DNA of 5,728 nucleotides from Hydrogenophaga sp. (GTDB lineage Bacteria > Pseudomonadota > Gammaproteobacteria > Burkholderiales > Burkholderiaceae_C). A program made the position numbers and the translations under genes. Positions 1 through 5,688 of the stretch are shown here, piece by piece. Numbering within the stretch: position 1 is the stretch's first letter; each line of letters starts with the position of its first letter. The notes under the pieces are model-generated. The model saw only the letters and a list, made by a program, of their open reading frames with translations, made no database searches and was not told the origin of the DNA. The stretch covers positions 1-5,728 of the forward strand of contig JAABRN010000057.1 in assembly GCA_011390855.1 (NCBI GenBank), in the 5' to 3' direction.

Positions 1-969
1 GCCACGGTCGACAACTTCAAACTCGTCACCACCGAAACCCCGGCCCTGACCGACAACCAGGTGCTGGTACGTCACCACTTCCTCAGCCTGGACCCGTACA
101 TGCGCGGCCGCATGAACGACAGCAAAAGCTACGCCGCCTCGCAGGCCTTGGGCGAGGTCATGATTGGCGGCACCGTGGGTGAGGTGGTCGAGTCGAAGCA
201 CCCCAAGTTCCAGCCCGGCGACAAGGTCGTTGGCATGGGCGGCTGGCAGCAGTACAGCGTGGTCGATGCCGCTCAGCCCGGCGCGCTGCGCAAGGTCGAC
301 ACCACGCACGTGCCGCTGTCCTACTACCTGGGCGCGGTGGGCATGCCGGGCGTGACCGCCTGGTATGGCCTGGTGAAGATCATCAACCCGAAGCCGGGCG
401 ACACCGTGGTGGTGAGCGCGGGCACCGGCGCGGTGGGCAGTGCGTTTGCTGCTTTGGCCAAGGCGCGCGGCTGTCACACGGTGGGTATTGCGGGCGGGCC
501 TGAGAAGTGCAAGTACGCAGTGGAAGAGCTGGGCTTTGACGCCTGTATCGACTACAAGCTGCACAAGGACATGTACTCGCTGGCCAAGGCCCTCAAGGAA
601 GTCTGCCCCAAAGGTATCGACGGTTACTTCGAGAACGTGGGTGGCATGGTGCTGGACGCGGTGCTGCTGCGCATGAACGCCTTTGGCCGCATTGCGGTCT
701 GCGGCATGATCGCCGGCTACGACGGCCAGCCACTGCCACTCACCAACCCGGCACTGATCCTGGTGAACCGCCTGAAGATCGAAGGTTTCATCGTGAGCGA
801 GCACATGGAAATCTGGCCCGAGGCGCTGACCGAGCTGGGCACGCTGGTGGCCACCGGCAAACTGCGCCCGCGCGAGACCGTCGCCGAGGGCCTGGCCGCC
901 GCCCCAGAGGCGTTCATGGGTCTGCTCAAGGGCAAGAACTTCGGCAAGCAGCTCGTGAAGCTGATGTAA
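1..969 (+). CDS. CurA-like NADP-dependent MDR oxidoreductase, 5'-truncated
   Basis: Zinc-independent medium-chain reductase of the CurA / prostaglandin-reductase / leukotriene-B4 dehydrogenase group, whose members reduce the C=C bond of alpha,beta-unsaturated carbonyls with NADPH in the cytosol. The frame is open from base 1, and the codons before the GTG at 61 already match the family N-terminus (a stretch ending in DNQVLVRHHFLSLDPYMRGRM), so the true start lies upstream, with perhaps 15-25 residues missing. Counting from base 1, SLDPYMRGRM is at codons 29-38, the Rossmann glycine motif AGTGAVG at 140-146, FENVGG at 210-215 and IEGFIVSEH at 260-268. No zinc-ligand cysteine pattern is seen, as expected for this clade. 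The stop is TAA at 967-969. The 322 codons present plus the missing start fit the usual length of about 335-345. The family is secure; the physiological substrate is unknown. It is followed by a 138-base intergenic region, so it may not be co-transcribed with aidB. Confidence 0.93.
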   Translation, partial: ATVDNFKLVTTETPALTDNQVLVRHHFLSLDPYMRGRMNDSKSYAASQALGEVMIGGTVGEVVESKHPKFQPGDKVVGMGGWQQYSVVDAAQPGALRKVDTTHVPLSYYLGAVGMPGVTAWYGLVKIINPKPGDTVVVSAGTGAVGSAFAALAKARGCHTVGIAGGPEKCKYAVEELGFDACIDYKLHKDMYSLAKALKEVCPKGIDGYFENVGGMVLDAVLLRMNAFGRIAVCGMIAGYDGQPLPLTNPALILVNRLKIEGFIVSEHMEIWPEALTELGTLVATGKLRPRETVAEGLAAAPEAFMGLLKGKNFGKQLVKLM

Positions 970-973
970 CCCC

Positions 974-986
974 CCTGCGCCGCAGG
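974..986 (+). terminator. small GC hairpin after the oxidoreductase stop, possible weak terminator
   Basis: Four bases past the TAA stop, CCTGC (974-978) pairs with GCAGG (982-986) around a 3-base loop. The bases after it are ATTTGTTG, which is only modestly T-rich. A strong intrinsic terminator would show a longer stem and a cleaner T run, so this is at best a weak terminator or an mRNA 3'-end stabiliser. Confidence 0.3.
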
Positions 987-997
987 ATTTGTTGCCC

Positions 998-1079
998 ACC
1001 CCCGCCGCGCTTCACGCGACCCCCTCAAGGGGGCGCCACTGGCGGCCCGGCAGAGCTGGTTCCGCGGTGGCTCTGGAAC
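998..1079. repeat. GC-rich multi-hairpin intergenic element, Comamonadaceae-type repeat
   Basis: Most of the gap between the oxidoreductase and aidB is a chain of short inverted repeats. CGCG (1006-1009) pairs with CGCG (1015-1018) across CTTCA. CCCCC (1020-1024) pairs with GGGGG (1029-1033) across TCAA. CGCCA (1034-1038) pairs with TGGCG (1040-1044). CCGGC (1047-1051) pairs with GCTGG (1055-1059), with one G-T wobble. Two mutually exclusive alternatives to that last stem are CAGAGC (1051-1056) with GCTCTG (1070-1075), and GTTCC (1059-1063) with GGAAC (1075-1079). The string CCCCCTCAAGGGGGCG followed by GGCGGCCCGGC and TTCCGCGG resembles a dispersed intergenic repeat that I recall from Comamonadaceae genomes. 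That recognition is from memory and only one copy is present here, so repeat status is inference. It may act as a transcription terminator or RNA-stability structure between the two genes. No sigma-70 promoter could be picked out inside it. Confidence 0.5.
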
Positions 1080-1094
1080 AAGCCATTGCGCCTG

Positions 1095-1102
1095 AAAAGG
1101 AG
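1095..1102 (+). promoter_or_regulatory. strong Shine-Dalgarno of the aidB-like gene
   Basis: AAAAGGAG ends 5 bases before the ATG at 1108. It is a near-ideal ribosome binding site and fixes the start of the acyl-CoA dehydrogenase. Confidence 0.9.
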
Positions 1103-1107
1103 TTGTC

Positions 1108-2757
1108 ATGAGTGCCACGCATGAGGTGTTCAACCAGGTGGAGCCGCTGGTGGACGTCAACCTGTTTGTCGGCAACCGGGCCATGCAGGATGCGTTGAAG
1201 TTCAACGCGCCAGCACTGGACACGGCGCCACTGCATGCGCTGGGCGGTTTGGTGGGCAGTGCAGAGATGCAGACCCATGCGCGGCTGGCCAATGTGTTCA
1301 CGCCGCAGCTCAAGACGCACAGCCGCTTCGGTCATCGCATCGACCAGGTGGAGTTTCATCCGAGTTACCACGCGCTCATGGGCGCAGCAGTGGGGGCTGG
1401 CCTGCATGGCACGGCGTGGGCGCCGGATCAACAGGACACGGGGTACGCGCACCTCCAGCGCGCCGCTGGCTTCATGCTTTTCACCGAGCTCGAACCCTCC
1501 ATCCTCTGCCCCATCTCCATGAGCTACGCGGTCGCACCCGCGCTCAAAGGCAACCCTGCCATCCACCAGGACTGGTCCCCCGGCCTTACCAGCCGCATCT
1601 ACGACCCTGCGCTCAAGCGCTGGAGCGACAAGCCCGGCCTGACCATGGGCATGGGCATGACGGAAAAGCAGGGCGGCTCCGATGTGCGCGCCAACACCAC
1701 CCAAGCTGTGCCCGATGGCAGCGACGCCTGGGGCCAGCGCTTCCAGGTTACCGGCCACAAGTGGTTTTTCTCCGCACCCATGTGCGACGCCTTCCTGATC
1801 CTGGCGCAAACGGCCAGTGGACTGAGCTGTCTGTTCCTGCCGCGTGTGCTGCCGGATGGATCGGTCAACGCCATCCAGATCCAGCGCCTGAAGGACAAAC
1901 TGGGCAACAAGGCCAACGCCAGTTCCGAAGTGGAGTTCCACAGCGCCACCGCCTGGCTGGTGGGCGAAGAAGGCCGGGGCGTGCCGCAGATTCTGGCCAT
2001 GGGCACCATGACGCGGCTGGACTGCGCCCTGGGCACCAGCGGGCTGATGCGCCAGGCACTGTCGATCGCACTGAACCACACCACACAGCGCAAGGCGTTT
2101 GGCAAGTTCCTGATCGATCAGCCGCTGATGAAAAACGTGCTGGCCGATCTGGCGCTGGAGTCCGAAGCCGCTACCGCGCTTGCGCTGCGCCTGGCACGCT
2201 GTTTTGATCGTCCCAACGACCCGCACGAACAGGTCATGGCCCGGCTGCTGACGCCGGTGGCCAAGTTCTGGATCTGCAAGCGTGGCAGCCACTTCGCCCA
2301 GGAAGCCATGGAGTGCCTGGGTGGCAACGGCTATGTGGAAGAGGGTGGCGAAGGCGTCATGGCGCGCATCTACCGCGAGATGCCGCTGAACTCCATCTGG
2401 GAAGGCGCAGGCAACATCATGGCCATTGACCTGCTGCGCGCGTTGCGCAAAGCCGATGCGGCAGCCGCCTTGGCTCACGAACTCGCGCCAGCGAAGGGGA
2501 TGCACCCCGCGCTCGACCGGCTGGCCGCGCAACTCCCCATCCGCGTGGAAGACATGGCCACCGAGATGGAGGCTAGGCGACTGGCGCAGGACGTGGCACT
2601 GGCCGTGCAGGCCGCTCTGCTGGCGCAGACGGCACCGGGCGCGGTGTTCAGCGCCTTCTGCGATTCCCGCATCGATGGCCGGTGGGGCCACAGCTTCGGT
2701 TCACTGAGCGCCGGCACCGATGTCGACGCCATCCTTCAACGCGCCATGCCTGCATGA
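1108..2757 (+). CDS. aidB: AidB-type acyl-CoA dehydrogenase family protein
   Basis: 549-residue flavoprotein of the acyl-CoA dehydrogenase superfamily, AidB subgroup (E. coli AidB is 541 residues). E. coli AidB belongs to the Ada adaptive response, binds FAD and DNA and is thought to protect DNA from alkylating agents; it has only weak isovaleryl-CoA dehydrogenase activity. Subgroup signatures run the whole length: an N-terminal THEVFNQVEPL segment (residues 4-14), GMGMTEKQGGSDV (181-193), GHKWFFS (216-222), RLKDKLGN (260-267), MTRLDCALG (301-309), QRKAFG (327-332), and PLNSIWEGAGN near 426-436. Glu432 in WEG is at the position of the acyl-CoA dehydrogenase catalytic base. The C-terminal 100 or so residues form the extra domain that in E. 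coli AidB carries DNA binding; here they are Ala-rich and roughly neutral to acidic. The start is set by the strong AAGGAG. The TGA overlaps the ATG of the GST gene, so translation is probably coupled. Family is very secure; the DNA-protection role is inferred from E. coli. Confidence 0.93.
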   Translation: MSATHEVFNQVEPLVDVNLFVGNRAMQDALKFNAPALDTAPLHALGGLVGSAEMQTHARLANVFTPQLKTHSRFGHRIDQVEFHPSYHALMGAAVGAGLHGTAWAPDQQDTGYAHLQRAAGFMLFTELEPSILCPISMSYAVAPALKGNPAIHQDWSPGLTSRIYDPALKRWSDKPGLTMGMGMTEKQGGSDVRANTTQAVPDGSDAWGQRFQVTGHKWFFSAPMCDAFLILAQTASGLSCLFLPRVLPDGSVNAIQIQRLKDKLGNKANASSEVEFHSATAWLVGEEGRGVPQILAMGTMTRLDCALGTSGLMRQALSIALNHTTQRKAFGKFLIDQPLMKNVLADLALESEAATALALRLARCFDRPNDPHEQVMARLLTPVAKFWICKRGSHFAQEAMECLGGNGYVEEGGEGVMARIYREMPLNSIWEGAGNIMAIDLLRALRKADAAAALAHELAPAKGMHPALDRLAAQLPIRVEDMATEMEARRLAQDVALAVQAALLAQTAPGAVFSAFCDSRIDGRWGHSFGSLSAGTDVDAILQRAMPA

Positions 2758-3701
2758 AAGCCCCCATGTCCGACCTCATCCTGCACCACTACCCCACCTC
2801 GCCGTTCTCCGAGAAAGTGCGCCTGATCTTTGGTCACAAACAGCTGGCCTGGCAGAGCGTGATCATTCCGCGCATCATGCCCAAACCCGACGTGCTGGCC
2901 CTCACGGGCGGCTACCGGCGCACGCCTTTTTTGCAGGTGGGAGCCGACATCTTTTGTGACACCGCGCTCATCTGCGACGTGCTGGAACACCACCAGCCCG
3001 AGCCCAGCCTTTACCCCGAACGGCTCAAGGGCATGGCCCGTGCGCTCGCCCAGTGGGCAGACAGCACGCTGTTCTGGGCCGCCATGGGCTACAACCTCAG
3101 CCCCAGAGGCGCCGCTGCCCTGTTCGCCGACCAGCCGCTGGCCAGTGCACAGGCTTTTGCCGCCGACCGTGGCGCCATGCGCACCGGCATGACCAGTCTG
3201 CGCCCAGGTGACGCCACCGCTGCCTACAAGAGCTACCTGCGCCGCCTGTCCACCATGGTGGAGGACCAGCCCTTTCTGCTCGGCGAAATGCCCTGCGTGG
3301 CAGACTTCGCGGCCTACCACCCGCTGTGGTTCAGCCGTGTGGTGAATCCGGTCATGGCGGGCATTCTCGATGCCACGCCAGCGGTCATTGAATGGATGGA
3401 TCGAATGGCCTTGATCGGCCATGGGCAGATGGGCAAGTTGACGTCTGATCAGGCCATCGAAATCGCCGCTGCCGCCGAGCCCGCACCACTGCCCGACGAC
3501 ACCTTCCAGGATGACCACGGCATTGCCTTGGGCAGCCGCGTCACCATCGCCGCTGAAACCTTCGGGCAAGAACCCACCGAAGGCATTCTGCTGGCGGCCA
3601 CCCGCACCCGCTACACCCTGGAACGCACGGACGCACGGGCAGGCAAGGTGCATGTGCACTTTCCGCGCATCGGGTTTGTGCTGAGGGAAGTGCGCGCTTG
3701 A
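2754..3701 (+). CDS. glutathione S-transferase family protein with C-terminal extension
   Basis: 315-residue cytosolic-GST-fold protein. The N-terminal thioredoxin-like domain (about residues 6-88) shows LILHHYPTSPFSEKVRL with candidate catalytic Ser16 or Ser19, the cis-proline loop YRRTPFL (cis-Pro58) and the glutathione gamma-Glu-binding pair Asp69-Thr70 (CDTALI, the usual E/D-S/T turn). An alpha-helical domain follows to about residue 240. Residues 247-315 are an additional alternating-hydrophobic, Thr/Arg-rich segment ending in FPRIGFVLREVRA, probably a small beta domain that ordinary GSTs of about 200-240 residues lack. The reaction is probably glutathione conjugation or a thiol-dependent transformation; substrate unknown. 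The ATG at 2754 overlaps the aidB TGA (ATGA), which favours coupled translation. A second in-frame ATG at 2766 gives MSDLILHHY and is an equally plausible start of 311 residues; neither has a good ribosome binding site. In-frame codons upstream of 2754 encode an Arg/His-rich stretch that looks like out-of-frame aidB sequence and was excluded. Confidence 0.88.
   Translation: MKAPMSDLILHHYPTSPFSEKVRLIFGHKQLAWQSVIIPRIMPKPDVLALTGGYRRTPFLQVGADIFCDTALICDVLEHHQPEPSLYPERLKGMARALAQWADSTLFWAAMGYNLSPRGAAALFADQPLASAQAFAADRGAMRTGMTSLRPGDATAAYKSYLRRLSTMVEDQPFLLGEMPCVADFAAYHPLWFSRVVNPVMAGILDATPAVIEWMDRMALIGHGQMGKLTSDQAIEIAAAAEPAPLPDDTFQDDHGIALGSRVTIAAETFGQEPTEGILLAATRTRYTLERTDARAGKVHVHFPRIGFVLREVRA
3683..3690 (+). 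promoter_or_regulatory. Shine-Dalgarno supporting the TTG start of the ElaA-like gene
   Basis: GAGGGAAG inside the end of the GST gene lies 7 bases before the TTG at 3698. It supports that TTG over the internal ATG at 3758, which would remove the conserved leading Trp segment. Confidence 0.6.
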
Positions 3702-4183
3702 GCTCGACCGAACCTGCTTCCTTCCCCATTGCCTGGCGCTGCCAGTCTTTTGACGACATGGACGCCCGTACGCTGTACCGACTGCTACAGCTCCGAACCG
3801 ACGTGTTCGTGGTGGAGCAACAGTGCCTGTTCCAGGACATGGACGGTGCGGACCAACACTGCATGCACCTGCTTGGCGAACGCACCATCCCTGGTCAAGC
3901 GCCAGAACTCCTGGCGTATGCGCGGCTGGTGCCGCCGGGCCTGAAGTACACAGAGGCCAGCATTGGCCGCGTGGTCAGCGCGACCGCGGCACGTGGTACC
4001 GGCATCGGCCATGTGCTCATGCGGGAAGCCGTGCGGACTTTGCATGACCTGTGGGGCGCGCAGCCCATTCGCATTGGCGCACAGGCGCATCTGCAGACCT
4101 TCTATCGGCAACACGGCTTCGAGCCCGGCGGTCTGATCTACGTCGAAGACGGCATCGACCACATCGAAATGATCAGGCCCTGA
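3698..4183 (+). CDS. ElaA-type GNAT N-acetyltransferase
   Basis: 161-residue GCN5-related acetyltransferase of the ElaA group, which would transfer acetyl from acetyl-CoA to an unknown amine or protein acceptor. The best ElaA signatures are LYRLLQLRTDVFVVEQQC (FVVEQ at residues 37-41) followed by FQDMDGAD, then YARL, IGRVV and the acetyl-CoA pyrophosphate loop R99-G-T-G-I-G104 (R/QxxGxG). Near the C-terminus are IGAQAHLQTFYRQHGFEP and the ending YVEDGIDHIEMIRP, both very close to E. coli ElaA as I remember it. Length matches ElaA (about 153 residues). The start is TTG, overlapping the GST stop as TTGA. An ATG exists at 3758 (residue 21), but the homologous IAW segment precedes it and a Shine-Dalgarno lies before the TTG. 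The ElaA substrate is not established, so the link to its neighbours is only positional. Confidence 0.9.
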   Translation: MSSTEPASFPIAWRCQSFDDMDARTLYRLLQLRTDVFVVEQQCLFQDMDGADQHCMHLLGERTIPGQAPELLAYARLVPPGLKYTEASIGRVVSATAARGTGIGHVLMREAVRTLHDLWGAQPIRIGAQAHLQTFYRQHGFEPGGLIYVEDGIDHIEMIRP

Positions 4184-4217
4184 AGCCCCCTGCACTCAAT
4201 TCAACACCATCAACGAC

Positions 4218-4222
4218 AGGAG
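4218..4222 (+). promoter_or_regulatory. Shine-Dalgarno of the SDR gene
   Basis: AGGAG sits 6 bases before the ATG at 4229, inside the 45-base gap after the ElaA-like gene. No promoter or terminator hairpin is evident in that gap, so read-through from upstream is likely while translation initiates independently. Confidence 0.85.
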
Positions 4223-4228
4223 ACAACC

Positions 4229-5134
4229 ATGATTCAAGACTTCAAAGGCAAGACAGCCGTGCTCACCGGCGCGGGCTCGGGCTTCGGGCTCGAATGCGCG
4301 CGCATCGGGGCATCGCTGGGCATGAATCTCGTGCTGGTCGACGTGCAGCAGGACGCGCTGGACGCCGCCGAGGTCGAGATGAAGGCCACGGGCGCCAAAG
4401 TGCTCGCGCGGCGGGTGGACGTGTCCAGCCCGGCGCAGATGGAGGCCTTGGCCGCCGACGTGCAGACGACCTTCGGCGCACCGCATTTCGTGTTCAACAA
4501 CGCCGGCGTCGGATCAGGTGGCCTGATCTGGGAGAACTCCGTCAAGGACTGGGAGTGGGTGCTGGGTGTGAACGTCTGGGGCGTCATTCATGGTGTGCGC
4601 CTGTTCACCCCCATGATGCTCGCGGCCGCCAAGGCAGACCCGGCCTACCGGGGTCACATCGTCAACACCGCCAGCATGGCCGGCCTGCTCACGCCGCCCA
4701 ACATGGGCATCTACAACGTGAGCAAGCACGCGGTGGTGAGCCTCACTGAAACCCTGTTCCAGGACCTGAAGCTGGTGAGCGACCAGGTCAGCGCCAGCGT
4801 ACTGTGCCCGTACTTCGTGCCCACCGGCATCAGCCAGAGCCACCGCAACCGCCCGGCTGAACTGGCCGACGAGAAAGCCACCCAGAGCCAGTTGATCGGC
4901 CAGGCCATGAGCGACAAGGCGGTGAGTTCGGGCAAGGTCACGGCCGCGCAGGTGGCCCAGCTGGTGTTTGACGCCATGGGCGCCGACCGCTTCTACATCT
5001 ACAGCCATCCCAAGGCCCTCGGGAATGTGCGCGCCCGCATGGAGAACATCGTGAATCAGGAAAACCCTGCCGACCCCTTCCTGGAACGGCCCGATATAGG
5101 TGTGGCGCTGCGGGCGCAGCTGCGTGGCGCTTGA
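4229..5134 (+). CDS. SDR family NAD(P)-dependent oxidoreductase
   Basis: 301-residue classical short-chain dehydrogenase/reductase, a soluble enzyme that oxidises alcohols or reduces ketones with NAD(H) or NADP(H). It shows the cofactor loop TGAGSGFG (residues 13-20), the NNAG motif (90-93), the structural Asn115 in NVWG, and the catalytic Ser149 (NTASMAG), Tyr162 and Lys166 (YNVSK), giving the complete Asn-Ser-Tyr-Lys tetrad. LVDVQ (about 36-40), with Asp at the end of beta-strand 2, hints at NAD preference, but this is not decisive. It is longer than the 250-residue norm: residues after the CPYFVPTGI segment include a helical insert (about 209-240) and a C-terminal tail ending FLERPDIGVALRAQLRGA, as in larger SDRs often annotated in acyl or steroid/alcohol metabolism. 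The start is fixed by AGGAG. The TGA overlaps the TTG of the downstream alkyltransferase. Fold and activity class are secure; the substrate cannot be read from sequence. Confidence 0.93.
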   Translation: MIQDFKGKTAVLTGAGSGFGLECARIGASLGMNLVLVDVQQDALDAAEVEMKATGAKVLARRVDVSSPAQMEALAADVQTTFGAPHFVFNNAGVGSGGLIWENSVKDWEWVLGVNVWGVIHGVRLFTPMMLAAAKADPAYRGHIVNTASMAGLLTPPNMGIYNVSKHAVVSLTETLFQDLKLVSDQVSASVLCPYFVPTGISQSHRNRPAELADEKATQSQLIGQAMSDKAVSSGKVTAAQVAQLVFDAMGADRFYIYSHPKALGNVRARMENIVNQENPADPFLERPDIGVALRAQLRGA

Positions 5135-5688
5135 CGCAACCGCCGGCCTTCATGGAAAAGGGCGGTCACGCACTGTTCAACACCGCCATCGGTGTGTGCG
5201 GTATCGCCTGGGGGCCGCTTGGTGTGCTGGCCGTGCAACTGCCTGAGGCCGATTCGGCAAGCACCCGCGAGCGTCTTCTGAAAGGCCTGACGCCGCCACC
5301 AGAAGACGCACCGCCGCCACCGGTTCAGGCAGCCATCGAAGGTGTACAGGCCCTGCTGGAAGGGCGCGCGCACCGCAACCTGTGCGAGATCGCGCTCGAC
5401 ATGACCCGGCTCACGCCGTTTCAACGCGGGGTCTACGCCTACGTGCGCGCCATACCGCCGGGGCAGACACGCACCTACGGTGAAGTGGCGCAGGCCCTGG
5501 GCGACCCGGGTCTGGCGCGTGCGGTGGGGCAGGCCATGGGCCACAACCCGTTTGCGCCGGTGGTGCCCTGCCACCGGGTGCTGGCCGCGGGCAACCAGCC
5601 GGGTGGGTTTTCAGCGGGTGGGGGCGCGCGCACCAAGCTGCGCATGCTGATGATCGAAGGTGCGCTGGAACGTGGTTTGTTCGATTGA
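5131..5688 (+). CDS. ogt: methylated-DNA-[protein]-cysteine S-methyltransferase (Ogt/MGMT class)
   Basis: 185-residue suicide DNA-repair protein that moves the alkyl group from O6-alkylguanine (and O4-alkylthymine) onto its own cysteine. The catalytic domain is complete: TPFQRGVYAYVRAIPPGQTRTYGEVA with the helix-turn-helix Tyr116, the arginine finger Arg130 in RAVGQAM, the hinge Asn139 in HNPFAPVV, and the active-site PCHRV with Cys147. Then come GGFSAGG and Glu176 in IEGAL, completing the Cys-His-Glu relay. The N-terminal part (residues 13-50, FNTAIGVCGIAWGPLGVLAVQLPE) is the usual RNaseH-like beta domain. It is joined by a proline-rich stretch with PPP at 55-57 and PPPP at 61-64. There is no Ada-type methyl-phosphotriester or AraC domain, so it is a stand-alone Ogt-like enzyme. 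The start is uncertain: TTG 5131 overlaps the SDR stop (TTGA), while ATG 5152 gives 178 residues, and neither has a good Shine-Dalgarno. The gene symbol is by class; orthology to E. coli Ogt is not proven. Confidence 0.92.
   Translation: MTQPPAFMEKGGHALFNTAIGVCGIAWGPLGVLAVQLPEADSASTRERLLKGLTPPPEDAPPPPVQAAIEGVQALLEGRAHRNLCEIALDMTRLTPFQRGVYAYVRAIPPGQTRTYGEVAQALGDPGLARAVGQAMGHNPFAPVVPCHRVLAAGNQPGGFSAGGGARTKLRMLMIEGALERGLFD

Noticed and set aside
61..969. GTG at 61 as the true start of the oxidoreductase
   Set aside because: In-frame codons from base 1 to 60 already encode family-like N-terminal sequence, so the gene enters from outside the window.
1020..1033. CCCCC-TCAA-GGGGG hairpin as a rho-independent terminator
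   Set aside because: No T-rich tract follows on either side in the right orientation. It is better treated as part of the hairpin-rich repeat block.
1416..2207. A 263-codon plus-strand frame inside the aidB-like gene
   Set aside because: Arg/His/Pro/Gly-rich out-of-frame translation of a clearly real gene, with no own ribosome binding site and no family features.
1012..2691. A 559-codon open frame on the minus strand opposite the aidB-like gene
   Set aside because: The plus-strand frame has unmistakable AidB motifs along its full length. The antisense product is His/Gln/Ala/Gly-rich with no recognisable domain, which is typical of an antisense shadow in high-GC DNA.
2682..2753. ATG at 2682 as the start of the GST gene
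   Set aside because: It would overlap aidB by 76 bases and add 24 Arg/His-rich residues that look like frame-shifted aidB. The thioredoxin fold begins right after 2766.
2736..3659. A 307-codon open frame on the minus strand opposite the GST gene
   Set aside because: Low-complexity Gly/His/Val-rich translation without motifs. The GST domain on the plus strand explains the coding signal.
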